From: Lachnospiraceae bacterium
Lineage (GTDB): Bacteria; Bacillota; Clostridia; Lachnospirales; Lachnospiraceae
DNA length: 32,775 nt
NCBI GenBank assembly: GCA_021203145.1
Contig: JAJQBS010000014.1
Location: 1 to 32,775, forward strand
Direction: 5' to 3'
Shown here: piece by piece, positions 6,194-14,793 of the stretch
Layout: the number at the start of each line of letters is the position of its first letter
How positions within the stretch are numbered: the first letter of the stretch is position 1
Translations under genes and position numbers: made by a program
The notes under the pieces: model-generated
Seen by the model: the letters and a program-made list of their open reading frames with translations, nothing else
Databases searched by the model: none
What the model was told of the DNA's origin: nothing

Positions 6194-7723
6194 ATGATCC
6201 CTTTAAAAATAGATACCTTGTTGGCTGGCCGGGTTGTTGAGCAGAACCGTGTAGAATATAAAGAAGGATGGAACCCAAACGACATCATACACACGATTTG
6301 CGCGTTTGCGAATGATTATTCCAACGTGAACGGAGGTTATCTTGTCATTGGCGTAAAAGCAGAGAATGGTATTCCACAGTTTCCTCTTGCCGGAGTGCCA
6401 AAAGAATTGCTTGATGATATCCAGCAGGAAATTTTTCAATACTGTAATAAAATTGTACCGAGATACATTCCAAAGATAGAAGTGGTAAATTACCACGATT
6501 CAGATGTGTACCTGCTTTACCTCTGGTGCTCGGCGGGTGACAGCGGCCCTTATCAGGCTCCTGTAGATGTATACGTTGAAAAAGGGGTGAAAGCCGATAA
6601 GAGGATGCAGTATTGGATTCGTCCGGCGTCTCTGACTACATCTGCAAAGACTGACGAAATAGCAGAGCTATTTGATAAATGTAATTCAGTTCCGTTCGAT
6701 GACCGTGTAAATCGTCGTGCTGGGATTGAACATATCCGGCGTGCATATGTGGAAGATTTTTTGAGAGAAAGTAACAGTTCTCTGGTACAAGAGATAAACA
6801 ATCTGACATTGGAGGAGATTTTAGTTTCATTGGAAGTGGCGAATGAAACAGATACGGACCATGAAATCCGCAATATCGGTGTCCTGATGTTCGCGGATCA
6901 CCCGGAAAAATTGATTCCGGGTGCGCAGATTGACCTGGTCTGGTTTCATAATGAAGAAGCAGAGGCATCAGATGATTTTACAGAAAAGACATTTACTGGT
7001 CCTATTTGGAAACAGATCAGAGATGCCCTCGACTATATCAAAAACAATGTAATTGTGGAGAAGGTCGTCAAGATACAGGGCGAAGCAAAGGCGAAGCGAT
7101 ATTTTAACTACCCCTATAATGCCCTGGAAGAAGCCTTGGTCAACGCAGAATTTCACAAACTATATCGGGATCCGGAACCAGTGGAAATCAGGATATATGT
7201 GGACTATATTCAGATTATTAACTATCCGGGACCGTATCGTTGGATTGATATGGACAAGTTTGCAGCAGGGAAAGTAAGGGCTCGCAAATATCGTAACCGG
7301 CGGATTGGTGAATTTTTAAAAGACATTGATCTGTCCGAGAAGCAGTCGACAGGTATTACAAAAATTTTACGTGAGCTGCAAAGGAATGGCTCACCTGAAC
7401 CGGAATTCGAGACAGACGAAGACAGGACATATTTGATTACAACGATTCGATGCAGAGAAGGATTCGCCCATAGTCGAATGGGCGAATCAATGGGCGAATC
7501 AATAATGGAAATATTGTCTGAATATATGTCTGAGCTTGAAAAGAAGCGGATGTATGTGATTATAGAGTATTTACATCAGAATGGGAAAATCAGGAGTAAT
7601 ACAGCTGCAGAATTGTTAAATGTACAGATAAAAACAGCCGGATCATTGCTCCGGAAGGCGGAAAAATCTGGCATACTTAATAGTGATGGAAAGACAAAGT
7701 CCAAAGTTTATTTTTTAAAATAG
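6194..7723 (+). CDS. AlbA_2/Schlafen-type ATP-binding regulator with C-terminal HTH
   Basis: This 509-residue protein has the layout of RecG-like putative transcriptional regulators. The N-terminal AlbA_2 (Schlafen) domain occupies residues ~15-130 (EYKEGWNPNDIIHTICAFAN, GGYLVIGV). A middle region is followed by a GHKL/HATPase_c_4-like segment at ~296-400 (NALEEALVNAEFHKLY, IINYPGPY). The C-terminal winged-helix part is at ~445-505 (KIRSNTAAELLNVQIKTAGSLLRKAEKSGIL). AGGAGAG precedes the ATG at 6194. Residues ~422-437 contain GFAHSRMGESMGES, encoded by a 42-bp sequence duplicated just after the stop codon. Its base use is AT-richer than the core genes, suggesting acquisition. Such proteins may sense nucleic acid or act in phage defence, but no specific role can be read here. 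It ends at a terminator at 7840. Confidence 0.8.
   Translation: MIPLKIDTLLAGRVVEQNRVEYKEGWNPNDIIHTICAFANDYSNVNGGYLVIGVKAENGIPQFPLAGVPKELLDDIQQEIFQYCNKIVPRYIPKIEVVNYHDSDVYLLYLWCSAGDSGPYQAPVDVYVEKGVKADKRMQYWIRPASLTTSAKTDEIAELFDKCNSVPFDDRVNRRAGIEHIRRAYVEDFLRESNSSLVQEINNLTLEEILVSLEVANETDTDHEIRNIGVLMFADHPEKLIPGAQIDLVWFHNEEAEASDDFTEKTFTGPIWKQIRDALDYIKNNVIVEKVVKIQGEAKAKRYFNYPYNALEEALVNAEFHKLYRDPEPVEIRIYVDYIQIINYPGPYRWIDMDKFAAGKVRARKYRNRRIGEFLKDIDLSEKQSTGITKILRELQRNGSPEPEFETDEDRTYLITTIRCREGFAHSRMGESMGESIMEILSEYMSELEKKRMYVIIEYLHQNGKIRSNTAAELLNVQIKTAGSLLRKAEKSGILNSDGKTKSKVYFLK
7458..7499. repeat. 42-bp direct repeat, copy 1 (inside gene)
   Basis: Identical over 42 bp to 7730-7771. It contains a perfect inverted repeat GATTCGCCCAT-AGTCGA-ATGGGCGAATC plus a further ATGGGCGAAT half-site. 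It encodes the GFAHSRMGESMGE linker just before the C-terminal helix-turn-helix. Confidence 0.95.
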
Positions 7724-7729
7724 AAGGTA

Positions 7730-7771
7730 AAGGATTCGCCCATAGTCGAATGGGCGAATCAATGGGCGAAT
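7730..7771. repeat. 42-bp direct repeat, copy 2 (after stop codon)
   Basis: Perfect second copy, 272 bp downstream of copy 1 and 7 bp after the stop codon of the regulator gene. It keeps the same palindrome and extra half-site although it is not translated as part of that gene. Confidence 0.95.
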
Positions 7772-7839
7772 TGGATAATCCTGTCCGCTTTTGCTGCTTA
7801 AATTTCTGCTGCTTAAAAAAGAATAGAGCGATTATTCAA

Positions 7840-7885
7840 GGCGTGTTTCGCCCATGGTTTATCCATGGACGGAATGCGCCTTTTT
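7840..7885 (+). terminator. Intrinsic terminator of the AlbA_2 regulator gene
   Basis: An 18-bp imperfect stem (7840-7857 with 7863-7880; a central CCATGG-TTTAT-CCATGG, three G-U pairs, one mismatch) ends with GCGCC and is followed by T5. Confidence 0.75.
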
Positions 7886-8281
7886 GCGTTGTAGTGAATC
7901 CAGAGCGGCATACTCAAATATTCCTCTTTTGCCCTGTCAAGGCGGCATTTTGCATATATTTTCTTTTTATCAAGCTCATTATCCAACTTATTATCCAACT
8001 AACACACCATCCTTTTCTACATTCTGGTAGAACGGGGACGCAGACTTGTAATTTTTCTTTAAACTATGCAGTGTATATTTTTGTGTCAAAAATCAATCTC
8101 AAAGGTAGCAAATCAAATGATTATCCTTCGAAATGTTTCATTTTGTGACATTCTATTTCCAGAGTCTGTCAGAAATGATACAATCTTTCCCAACTGTACT
8201 CTTTTACCGGGGACTGACCCAAATGTGGAGGATTATAAACAATGGGCAGTTCACTGTTTGTGCAAAATGTCAAAAAAGTTC
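7886..8281. other. AT-rich intergenic stretch with no supported gene
   Basis: About 400 bp without a convincing gene on either strand. A 61-codon minus-strand frame (7813-7998) could start only at TTG next to an in-frame stop. A 37-codon plus-strand frame (8242-8355) has a GGAGG 11 nt upstream but contains the promoter of the next gene. It looks like decayed sequence. Confidence 0.5.
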
Positions 8282-8310
8282 TTGAAAAAACGGAGCTTCT
8301 TGTGTATGAT
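8282..8310 (+). promoter_or_regulatory. Sigma-A promoter of the phosphoribosyltransferase gene
   Basis: TTGAAA (8282-8287), a 17-bp spacer and TATGAT (8305-8310). It gives a ~90-nt leader to the start at 8406. Confidence 0.7.
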
Positions 8311-8405
8311 AATAGCATGGTCAGCGCTACCGATGGTTATCAGGCGCTAAAGTAAGGTGCTATAAAAATTAAACAATGCGAAAACAGTTCAGGAGGATTT
8401 AGTTT

Positions 8406-9047
8406 ATGGAGAGCAGAGCAAACAGAATTGAGTCGAAGTTAAACAGCAACGTCGTGATCCGGACAATTCCGGGACATTTTGCCACGAACCACTCCCACAT
8501 CAACAATTACGTAGATATGACGATTATGAAATGCAGGAAGAGCGAGGCAGCTGCGGCCGCTTCCGTCCTGGCGAGAAAGTATACGAATAATACATACATT
8601 GACACGATCATCTGCATGGATGGCTGTGAGGTGATCGGCGCTTATCTGGCGGACGACCTGACTGAGTCCGGCATCATGTCGCTGAACCGCCATCAGACCA
8701 TGTACGTCGTGACTCCGGAGATGAATTCGGGCGGGCAGCTGATTTTCCGTGACAACATGGAGATGATGATTAAAGGCAAACACTGCATCCTGCTGCTTGC
8801 ATCCGCGACGACCGGACGTACGATCGCGAGCGCAATTGAGTGCATTCACTATTACGGCGGGATCCTGGAAGGAATCTCCGCGATCTTCAGCGCGAGCTCG
8901 GAGGTAGAGGGTTACGAGATCAACAGTATATTCCACGGCGAGGATATCGGGGACTATCAGACTTATGAGGTGGGACATTGTCCGATGTGCGCGGCAGGGC
9001 AGAAGATTGACGCGCTCGTGAACAGCTTCGGGTATTCGAAGCTGTGA
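8406..9047 (+). CDS. Orotate phosphoribosyltransferase-like protein, atypical PRPP site
   Basis: This 213-residue protein has the type I phosphoribosyltransferase fold pattern. The PRPP-loop region is HCILLLASATTGRTIASAIECI at ~126-147, aligned to the usual V-DD-x-TTGGT motif, and the C-terminal block is EVGHCPMCAAG (CxxC at 192-195). The canonical acidic pair before the TTG loop is replaced by Ala132-Ser133 and the second Gly by Arg138, so PRPP/metal binding may be altered or lost. Lachnospiraceae genomes often carry this protein annotated as orotate phosphoribosyltransferase. A regulatory role, as in PurR-type proteins, is as likely as enzymatic activity. AGGAGG precedes the start. The gene is alone, with its own promoter and terminator. 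Confidence 0.75.
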   Translation: MESRANRIESKLNSNVVIRTIPGHFATNHSHINNYVDMTIMKCRKSEAAAAASVLARKYTNNTYIDTIICMDGCEVIGAYLADDLTESGIMSLNRHQTMYVVTPEMNSGGQLIFRDNMEMMIKGKHCILLLASATTGRTIASAIECIHYYGGILEGISAIFSASSEVEGYEINSIFHGEDIGDYQTYEVGHCPMCAAGQKIDALVNSFGYSKL

Positions 9048-9188
9048 AAGTGCTCTGCGCTATATCCATAACATGGCTGTGCAGGAAATGGTAATAAATA
9101 TCCTGACAGGGCAGAAGCAGACCGTTTTTTCAACTACCCTTTTGTGGCGATGAAGAAATTTGCTTAGATGTTTAGAAAACATGATCCA

Positions 9189-9218
9189 GGGCGGCCATTT
9201 GACCGCCCCTTTTTTTTC
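9189..9218 (+). terminator. Intrinsic terminator after the phosphoribosyltransferase gene
   Basis: GGGCGG (9189-9194) pairs with CCGCCC (9203-9208), followed by a run of eight T. It lies ~140 bp beyond the stop codon; no gene is seen between. Confidence 0.85.
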
Positions 9219-9335
9219 TGCAGATGTATTGGTGCATGATAAATGTTTGATGGTTTATGTTACACTTGTTTTATATTCTGCATCAGTTAATGTTAGCAAA
9301 GCACCACTTACATTTAGCAACTCGCGGCAGATGGC

Positions 9336-12300
9336 TCATTCCCGCGTTTCCGCTTCCTTCCGCAGATTTTTCTGCGCGGTGGAGAGCATCAGCTTGATGC
9401 GGTTGAGCTGGTTGACTTCGCTCGCGCCGGGGTCGTAGTCGATGGCGACGATGTTGGAGAGCGGGTACTGGCGGCGCAGCTCTTTGATGACGCCCTTGCC
9501 GACGACGTGGTTCGGCAGGCAGGCGAAGGGCTGCGTGCAGACGATGTTGTTGACGCCGGAGTGGATCAGTTCGAGCATCTCGCCGGTCAGGAACCAGCCT
9601 TCGCCGGTCTGGTTGCCGAGGGATACGATGTCTTTTGCCATCGACGCGGTATCCTGGATTTTCCCGGGCGGATCGAAATGTACGCTCTTTCGCAGCTCGT
9701 CCGCGGCGGTACCCCGCAGCTTTTCGAGAAAGACGATGCCGAGGTTCGCGAAGGTTGCGGTACTTTTTTTTGTGCCGAGGTTCTGGCTCTTGAAATTCTG
9801 GTTGTAGAAACAGTAGAGGAAGAAGTCGAGCAGATCCGGCACGACGGCCTGTGCGCCTTCTTTTTCCAGCAGTTCCACCAGATAATTGTTGGCGGCCGGC
9901 ATGAATTTTACCAGGATTTCTCCGATGACGCCGACCTTTGGCTTGACCTCATCTGTGATCGGAAGATTGTCAAAGTCGCGGACAATCTCGCGGCACATTT
10001 TTTTGTATTCCCGGTAAGAGGGGTTGCCGGAAACAAATTCACAGCAGCGATCCTCCCACTTTTTGAAGAGTGCGTTTGCCGAGCCGGGCTCCTTTTCGTA
10101 GGGGCGCATCCGGTAGAGGCAGCGCATGAAAATATCACCGAAGACGAGAGCGAACAGGGCCCGTTTGAGCATTTTATAGCTGAGAGTGAAGCCCGGATTG
10201 CCTTCGAGTCCGCTCAGGTTCAGCGAGATGACAGGAATCTGCGGCATGTTTGCTTTTTCCAGCGCGCGGCGGATGAAGCCGACATAGTTGGAGGCGCGGC
10301 AGCCGCCGCCGGTCTGCGTCATGATGACGGCGGTGTGATCCAGATCATATTTGCCGGAAAGCAGCGCTTCCATGATCTGGCCGACAACCATCAGGGACGG
10401 GTAGCAGGCGTCGTTGTTGACATAGCGCAGCCCCGCGTCGATCGCGTGCCGGTTGTCGTTCGGCAGTACTTCGATATGGTAGCCGGAGGCGTTCATCGCG
10501 GCGGATATCATCCGAAAATGGATTGGCGACATCTGCGGGCACAGGATGGTATAGTCCTTGCGCATCTCCTTTGTGAACTGGACACGCTCGATGTTTGCCG
10601 GGACGATTTCGCGCGGCCCGTCGTTGCGCTCTTTGCGGACGCGGATCGCGGAGATAAGGGAACGGACGCGGATGCGCGCGGCTCCGAGGTTGTTGACTTC
10701 GTCGATTTTCAGGCAGGTATAGATCTTGCCGGAGCGGGAGAGGATGTCGTTCACCTCATCCGTAGTGACTGCGTCCAGGCCGCAGCCGAAGGAGTTGAGC
10801 TGGATCAGGTCCAGGTCTTCTCTGGTTTTCACAAAATTTGCGGCGGCGTAGAGACGGCTGTGATACATCCACTGATCCAGTACCTGCAGCGGGCGTTCGA
10901 CCGGATTGAGGTTTGAGACGCAATCCTCGGTCAGGACGGCGATGCCGTAGGAATTGATCAGCTCCGGGATGCCGTGGTTGATCTCTGAGTCTATGTGGTA
11001 TGGGCGCCCCGCAAGCACAATGCCATGGCGGCCGGTCTCTTCGAGATATTTCAGCGTCTCCTGGCCTTTGTCGTACATGGCCTGGCGCGTCTTTGTCATT
11101 TCGTCCCAGCCGGATTTTGCGGCGGCGGCCACCTCGTCGGCAGGAATATCCGGGAAGGCCTCCTTAAGACGGCTAGTCACGGTGTCAAGGTTTGTAAATG
11201 CGATAAATGGATTATCAAACCGCACGTTCTCCGCGCGCAGACTTTCCACGTTGTTTTTAATATTTTCTGCGTAGGAGGTCACGATCGGGCAGTTGTAGTG
11301 GTTCGGCGCGTCCTCAAATTCCGTGCGCTCATAGGGGATACACGGATAGAAGATGTATTTGATTCCCTTTTTGATCAGCCATTCCACATGCCCGTGCGCG
11401 AGCTTCGCCGGATAGCACTCGGACTCGCTCGGGATGGATTCAATGCCCAGCTCGTAGATTTTCCGCGTGGAAGGAGGCGAGAGGATAACCCGGTATTTCA
11501 GTTCGGTGAAAAAACGGAACCAGAACGGGTAATTCTCGTACATATTCAGCACGCGTGGGATACCGACAATGCCGCGCTCCGCCTCGTCCTCGGGGAGAGG
11601 CTCGTAGGAAAAGAGCAGCTTGTTCTTATATTCAAACAGGTTTGGCACATGATCCTTATTGCGCTCCTTGCCGATGCCCCGCTCGCAGCGGTTGCCGCTG
11701 ATGAACTGACGGCCGCCGGAGAAACGGTTGATCGTCAGGCGGCACTGGTTCGTGCAGCCCTTGCATTTCGCCATGGAAGTCGTGTATTCCAACGCATTGA
11801 TGCGCTCAATGGAGAGCATGGTCGATTTCGGAAAGGCGACTGCGGCAGGGGACTGTGTATTTTCTGCTTCGGATGAAACCGGTGCATTTGATCCTAACTG
11901 TCCTTTTTTGCCGGAGTCTGATGGCTGCGGTTCGGAGGCCGAAGCCTGTGCGGTAGCATTCATCGCGGCGGAGGCCGAAGCCTGTGCGACAGCATTTATC
12001 GCGGCGGAGGTCGAAGCCTGCGCGGCAGCATTTATCGCGGCGGACGCGTCAGATTCTGTATTCATGCATGCCGCACCGGCTGCCTGTGCGGCAGCCAGCC
12101 TTTGCGCCTTTTCATATTTGGTGACCTCAGCCTGATAGCGCTCCCGGGCCACCAGAGCCGCGCCAAATGCACCCATAATGCCGGCGATGTCCGGACGGAT
12201 GGCTTCGCAGTCCGCGATGCGCTCAAAGCTGCGCAGGACGCCGTCATTGTAAAAGGTGCCGCCCTGTACCACAATATGGCGCCCGAGCTGAGAGGCGTCA

Positions 12301-14006
12301 GACACCTTGATGACCTTATATAAAGCGTTTTTGATGACGGAGTATGCCAGCCCGGCGGAGATATCGGAGACATCCGCGCCCTCCTTTTGCGCCTGCTTCA
12401 CCTTGGAATTCATAAACACGGTGCAGCGCGTGCCCAGATCGATCGGGTGCTTCGCAAACAGAGCAGCCTTTGCAAAATCCTGCACCGAGTAATTCAGCGA
12501 TTTCGCGAAGGTCTCGATGAAGGAGCCGCAGCCGGAGGAGCAGGCTTCATTGAGCTGCACACTGTCCACCATGCCGTTCTTAATCTTGATACATTTCATA
12601 TCCTGGCCGCCGATATCGAGAATACAGTCCACCTCCGGGTCAAAGAAGGAAGCCGCATAGTAGTGTGACACGGTCTCGACCTCGCCCTCATCAAGCAGGA
12701 GGGCAGCCTTGATCAGCGCCTCGCCGTAACCGGTCGAGCAGGACCAGGCAATGTGCGCGTCCGAAGGCAGCAGAGAGTAGATTTCCTGGATGGCCTGGAT
12801 GGTAGTGCGCAGCGGGCTGCCATTGTTATTACTGTAAAAAGAGTATAAAAGGGTACCTTCCTCGTCCACCAGGGCTGCCTTTGTCGTGGTAGAGCCCGCG
12901 TCAATGCCGAGATAACAATTGCCGTGGTATTCGGAAAGCTCCGCAGTCTTTACTTTATGATGGCTCTGGCGATCGATAAATTCGTCATACTCCTCCTGCG
13001 AGGCAAACAGAGGATCCATACGGGCGACCTCGAACTCCATATGGATATTGCCGGACAGCATGCGGATCAGGGCGCCGAAGGTCGTGACCTCGCCGGTATC
13101 GCCCGCCGCGGCGGCTTCCGATACAGCCTCACAGCCACAGCCTGCGCAGCCGTCCTCCATGACTTTTGTATCAAAATGGTATTTTTTTGAAATCTTTTCC
13201 ATATCCGCGTTCAGCGCGGAGCCGATCGCCGCAAACAGGTGGGAATTCTCCGGCGTGATCGCATGTTCCTCATCCAGATTCAGCGTGCGGATAAACGCTT
13301 CACGCAGCTCCGAGAGGAAATGCAGCGGCCCGCCCAGAAAGACAATATGGCCGCGGATGGGCTTTCCGCAGGCCAGTCCGCTGATGGTCTGGTTGACGAC
13401 CGCCTGAAAGATCGAGGCCGAAAGATCCTCTTTGGTGGCGCCCTCGTTGATCAGCGGCTGGATATCGGACTTCGCAAAAACGCCGCAGCGCGCCGCGATA
13501 GAGTAAAGGGAAGAATAATTTTTCGCGTACTCATTCAGACCTGCGGCGTCTGTCTGCAGAAGAGAAGCCATCTGGTCAATAAAAGACCCCGTGCCGCCCG
13601 CGCAGATCCCGTTCATACGCTGCTCGACATTGCCTCCCTCGAAGTAGATGATTTTCGCATCCTCGCCGCCCAGCTCGATCGCCACGTCTGTCTGAGGAAC
13701 GTAGTGCTCCAGCGAGGTCGCCACCGCGATCACCTCCTGCACAAATGGCACATGCAGGTGATTCGCAAGCGTCAGGCCGCCGGAGCCTGTAATGACCGGA
13801 GCCACCGTGAGGTCGCCGAGCTTTTCGGACGCATCCTGTAAAAGCTCTGAGAGTGTCTCCTGGATATTGGCGTAATGCCGTCTGTAATCAGAAAATAAAA
13901 GCTTTTTTTCGGGGTCAAGCACCGCCACCTTGACCGTGGTGGAGCCGATATCAATCCCCAGAGTATGTAAAAGAATGTTGGAATCCTTGTTGGTATTGTT
14001 TGCCAT
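9336..14006 (-). CDS. Giant acyl-CoA dehydratase activase-related fusion protein
   Basis: This 1556-residue cytoplasmic protein has two BcrAD/BadFG-type ASKHA ATPase modules in tandem: residues ~15-270 ([35 protein letters not shown]) and ~363-625 ([35 protein letters not shown]). Both keep the two cysteines that hold the [4Fe-4S] cluster in 2-hydroxyglutaryl-CoA dehydratase activase. CAGCGC (287-292) lies between them. An Ala-rich linker (~626-740) carries three 12-residue repeats. A DUF2229-type region with cysteines (CKGCTNQC from ~748) follows, then an HgdB-like C-terminal part (from ~1180). The family is thought to couple ATP hydrolysis to low-potential electron transfer; the substrate is unknown. 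The start at 14006 is chosen from family length; its SD (AAGGAGG) is 22 nt upstream, across a small hairpin. It has its own promoter. Confidence 0.88.
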   Translation of the reverse strand: MANNTNKDSNILLHTLGIDIGSTTVKVAVLDPEKKLLFSDYRRHYANIQETLSELLQDASEKLGDLTVAPVITGSGGLTLANHLHVPFVQEVIAVATSLEHYVPQTDVAIELGGEDAKIIYFEGGNVEQRMNGICAGGTGSFIDQMASLLQTDAAGLNEYAKNYSSLYSIAARCGVFAKSDIQPLINEGATKEDLSASIFQAVVNQTISGLACGKPIRGHIVFLGGPLHFLSELREAFIRTLNLDEEHAITPENSHLFAAIGSALNADMEKISKKYHFDTKVMEDGCAGCGCEAVSEAAAAGDTGEVTTFGALIRMLSGNIHMEFEVARMDPLFASQEEYDEFIDRQSHHKVKTAELSEYHGNCYLGIDAGSTTTKAALVDEEGTLLYSFYSNNNGSPLRTTIQAIQEIYSLLPSDAHIAWSCSTGYGEALIKAALLLDEGEVETVSHYYAASFFDPEVDCILDIGGQDMKCIKIKNGMVDSVQLNEACSSGCGSFIETFAKSLNYSVQDFAKAALFAKHPIDLGTRCTVFMNSKVKQAQKEGADVSDISAGLAYSVIKNALYKVIKVSDASQLGRHIVVQGGTFYNDGVLRSFERIADCEAIRPDIAGIMGAFGAALVARERYQAEVTKYEKAQRLAAAQAAGAACMNTESDASAAINAAAQASTSAAINAVAQASASAAMNATAQASASEPQPSDSGKKGQLGSNAPVSSEAENTQSPAAVAFPKSTMLSIERINALEYTTSMAKCKGCTNQCRLTINRFSGGRQFISGNRCERGIGKERNKDHVPNLFEYKNKLLFSYEPLPEDEAERGIVGIPRVLNMYENYPFWFRFFTELKYRVILSPPSTRKIYELGIESIPSESECYPAKLAHGHVEWLIKKGIKYIFYPCIPYERTEFEDAPNHYNCPIVTSYAENIKNNVESLRAENVRFDNPFIAFTNLDTVTSRLKEAFPDIPADEVAAAAKSGWDEMTKTRQAMYDKGQETLKYLEETGRHGIVLAGRPYHIDSEINHGIPELINSYGIAVLTEDCVSNLNPVERPLQVLDQWMYHSRLYAAANFVKTREDLDLIQLNSFGCGLDAVTTDEVNDILSRSGKIYTCLKIDEVNNLGAARIRVRSLISAIRVRKERNDGPREIVPANIERVQFTKEMRKDYTILCPQMSPIHFRMISAAMNASGYHIEVLPNDNRHAIDAGLRYVNNDACYPSLMVVGQIMEALLSGKYDLDHTAVIMTQTGGGCRASNYVGFIRRALEKANMPQIPVISLNLSGLEGNPGFTLSYKMLKRALFALVFGDIFMRCLYRMRPYEKEPGSANALFKKWEDRCCEFVSGNPSYREYKKMCREIVRDFDNLPITDEVKPKVGVIGEILVKFMPAANNYLVELLEKEGAQAVVPDLLDFFLYCFYNQNFKSQNLGTKKSTATFANLGIVFLEKLRGTAADELRKSVHFDPPGKIQDTASMAKDIVSLGNQTGEGWFLTGEMLELIHSGVNNIVCTQPFACLPNHVVGKGVIKELRRQYPLSNIVAIDYDPGASEVNQLNRIKLMLSTAQKNLRKEAETRE
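11935..12042 (-). repeat. Three 36-bp tandem repeats inside the activase gene
   Basis: Units lie at 11935-11970, 11971-12006 and 12007-12042. On the minus strand they encode 12-residue units of the SAAINAxAQASx type in the linker between the second ATPase module and the DUF2229 region. Confidence 0.92.
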
Positions 14007-14118
14007 AAAACCTGCGGGTAAACCGCACCCTCCTTTGTATCTGTGCGCTGCCTGAAGCAGCGGCTGTCCATAACTTATGTTGCTTTTAGACTGCGCAGAA
14101 CCGCTGCTTCTAAACAAC
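14007..14118 (-). promoter_or_regulatory. Structured 5' leader of the activase gene
   Basis: In the minus-strand RNA, GAAGCAGCGG (14110-14101) is perfectly complementary to CCGCTGCTTC (14063-14054). The same 3' arm can instead form a local hairpin CGCTGC-TTCAG-GCAGCG (14062-14046), so the two folds exclude each other. Nearer the gene, TGCGG/CCGCA flank TTTAC between the SD (AAGGAGG) and the ATG; folding this would shorten the 22-nt spacing to about 7 nt. Confidence 0.5.
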
Positions 14119-14125
14119 AGCTTGT

Positions 14126-14154
14126 ATTATAGTACAATCTCGGGAAAATAGCAA
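14126..14154 (-). promoter_or_regulatory. Sigma-A promoter of the activase gene
   Basis: On the minus strand TTGCTA (14154-14149), a 17-bp spacer and TATAAT (14131-14126). Confidence 0.75.
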
Positions 14155-14322
14155 ATACTACATTTCGCCAGTTTAAATGACACCGGTTTTAGTGAGAATG
14201 AGCATAGATATATTTATTGTATAAAAAATAAAGTCAACCATAATTTTAAAAAGATTTATCAATCAAAAACAAGAGAACAGTTAGCAAAGGTTTTTTAACA
14301 ATAGAAAAATGCAAAAAAATAA

Positions 14323-14351
14323 TTGACGCAATGTGCAAAATGTTGTAAGAT
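14323..14351 (+). promoter_or_regulatory. Promoter of the small toxin-like mRNA
   Basis: TTGACG (14323-14328), a 17-bp spacer and TAAGAT (14346-14351). A ~100-nt leader follows, with possible hairpins CCCC-TTATAC-GGGG, the alternative GGGGA/TCCCC, and CCGC/GCGG. The leader's CCCCTT (14389-14394) could pair with AAGGGG of the ribosome site (14456-14461). Confidence 0.65.
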
Positions 14352-14464
14352 AATTACTGGTGCTATCGAGATGGTAGCGGTGGTTAGTCCCCTTATACGG
14401 GGAACTGTGATCCCCGATTACATAGAGTCCGCTCATTCGCGGAAGATCGTAAGGAAAGGGGTGA

Positions 14465-14572
14465 TTGCTTATACTTACAATCAGCGACTTAATAGCAGTC
14501 TTAAGTCTCTGCCTGACCTCATTCGGTCTTGGCTATACGCTTGGAAGTAATAACAATAAAGCAGAAAAATAA
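14465..14572 (+). CDS. Putative small hydrophobic holin-like type I toxin
   Basis: This frame encodes a 35-residue peptide: a hydrophobic segment (LTISDLIAVLSLCLTSFGLGYTLG in parts) followed by a polar basic-acidic tail (NNNKAEK). It matches the small ISDL...-GYTLG holin-like toxin peptides common in clostridia. The SD AAGGGGTGAT (14456-14465) matches the anti-SD at nine of ten positions. The codon at the ideal distance, where relatives usually have ATG, is ATA at 14471. TTG at 14465 is the nearest accepted start but lies very close to the SD. The peptide may therefore be poorly made or silenced. A different frame over the same DNA (14371-14550, 59 codons) lacks these features. Confidence 0.5.
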   Translation: MLILTISDLIAVLSLCLTSFGLGYTLGSNNNKAEK

Positions 14573-14603
14573 CCGCCCGAGTTCCCAGCTTTAGCGGTTA
14601 TTT
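14567..14603. terminator. Bidirectional terminator of the toxin-like locus
   Basis: AAATAACCGC (14567-14576) pairs perfectly with GCGGTTATTT (14594-14603). It overlaps the stop codon of the toxin-like frame. On the minus strand it is followed by TTTTTC, so it could end both the mRNA and the opposing RNA. Confidence 0.7.
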
Positions 14604-14659
14604 ACATATATCTATAAATCTGGAGACTAACCGTCACGCTTCACGGCAGCACCTTTTTC
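14567..14659 (-). ncRNA. Putative antisense RNA opposite the toxin 3' end
   Basis: A minus-strand promoter (14694-14666) would start an RNA near 14659 that ends at the shared hairpin, about 95 nt long and overlapping the toxin mRNA 3' end. This layout is known for type I antitoxins. No coding capacity is seen. Its existence is inferred from the promoter, terminator and arrangement. Confidence 0.45.
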
Positions 14660-14665
14660 GATACC

Positions 14666-14694
14666 ACTATAGCACATCTGTTTGCGGAATGCAA
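14666..14694 (-). promoter_or_regulatory. Promoter of the putative antisense RNA
   Basis: On the minus strand TTGCAT (14694-14689), a 17-bp spacer and TATAGT (14671-14666). Confidence 0.55.
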
Positions 14695-14763
14695 TATATT
14701 TTTGTTCTGATTTTATTTGGGTTTTATTTTGGGGTATTATAAAACACATGACGCGATGAAGAA

Positions 14764-14777
14764 CAGGCAGCTGCCTG
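14764..14777. promoter_or_regulatory. 14-bp perfect palindrome before tgt
   Basis: CAGGCAGCTGCCTG is a perfect palindrome lying 4 bp upstream of the tgt ribosome site GGAGG. It could be an operator or a small RNA hairpin in the leader. The binding protein is unknown. Confidence 0.45.
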
Positions 14778-14793
14778 CAATGGAGGAACCTGG

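Noticed and set aside
7813..7998. A 61-codon minus-strand frame (LDNKLDNELDKKK...)
   Set aside because: It could start only at TTG immediately after an in-frame stop, has no ribosome site and overlaps the terminator at 7840-7885.
7750..8148. A 132-codon plus-strand frame beginning MGESMGE
   Set aside because: The start is only the translated second copy of the 42-bp repeat; the rest is Cys/Phe-rich, with no ribosome site, and crosses the terminator.
8242..8355. A 37-codon frame (MGSSLFVQN...) before the phosphoribosyltransferase gene
   Set aside because: It has a GGAGG, but 11 nt away, and the next gene's promoter lies inside it; no family recognised. At best a remnant.
9507..10916. Long plus-strand frames (e.g. 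469 codons) opposite the activase gene
   Set aside because: Mirror frames caused by the GC-rich codon pattern of the real minus-strand gene; no ribosome sites or recognisable domains.
14371..14550. A 59-codon frame (MVAVVSPLIRG...) in the toxin-like mRNA leader
   Set aside because: It lacks a ribosome site and runs out of frame through the SD and the hydrophobic peptide, which fit a known small-toxin layout better.
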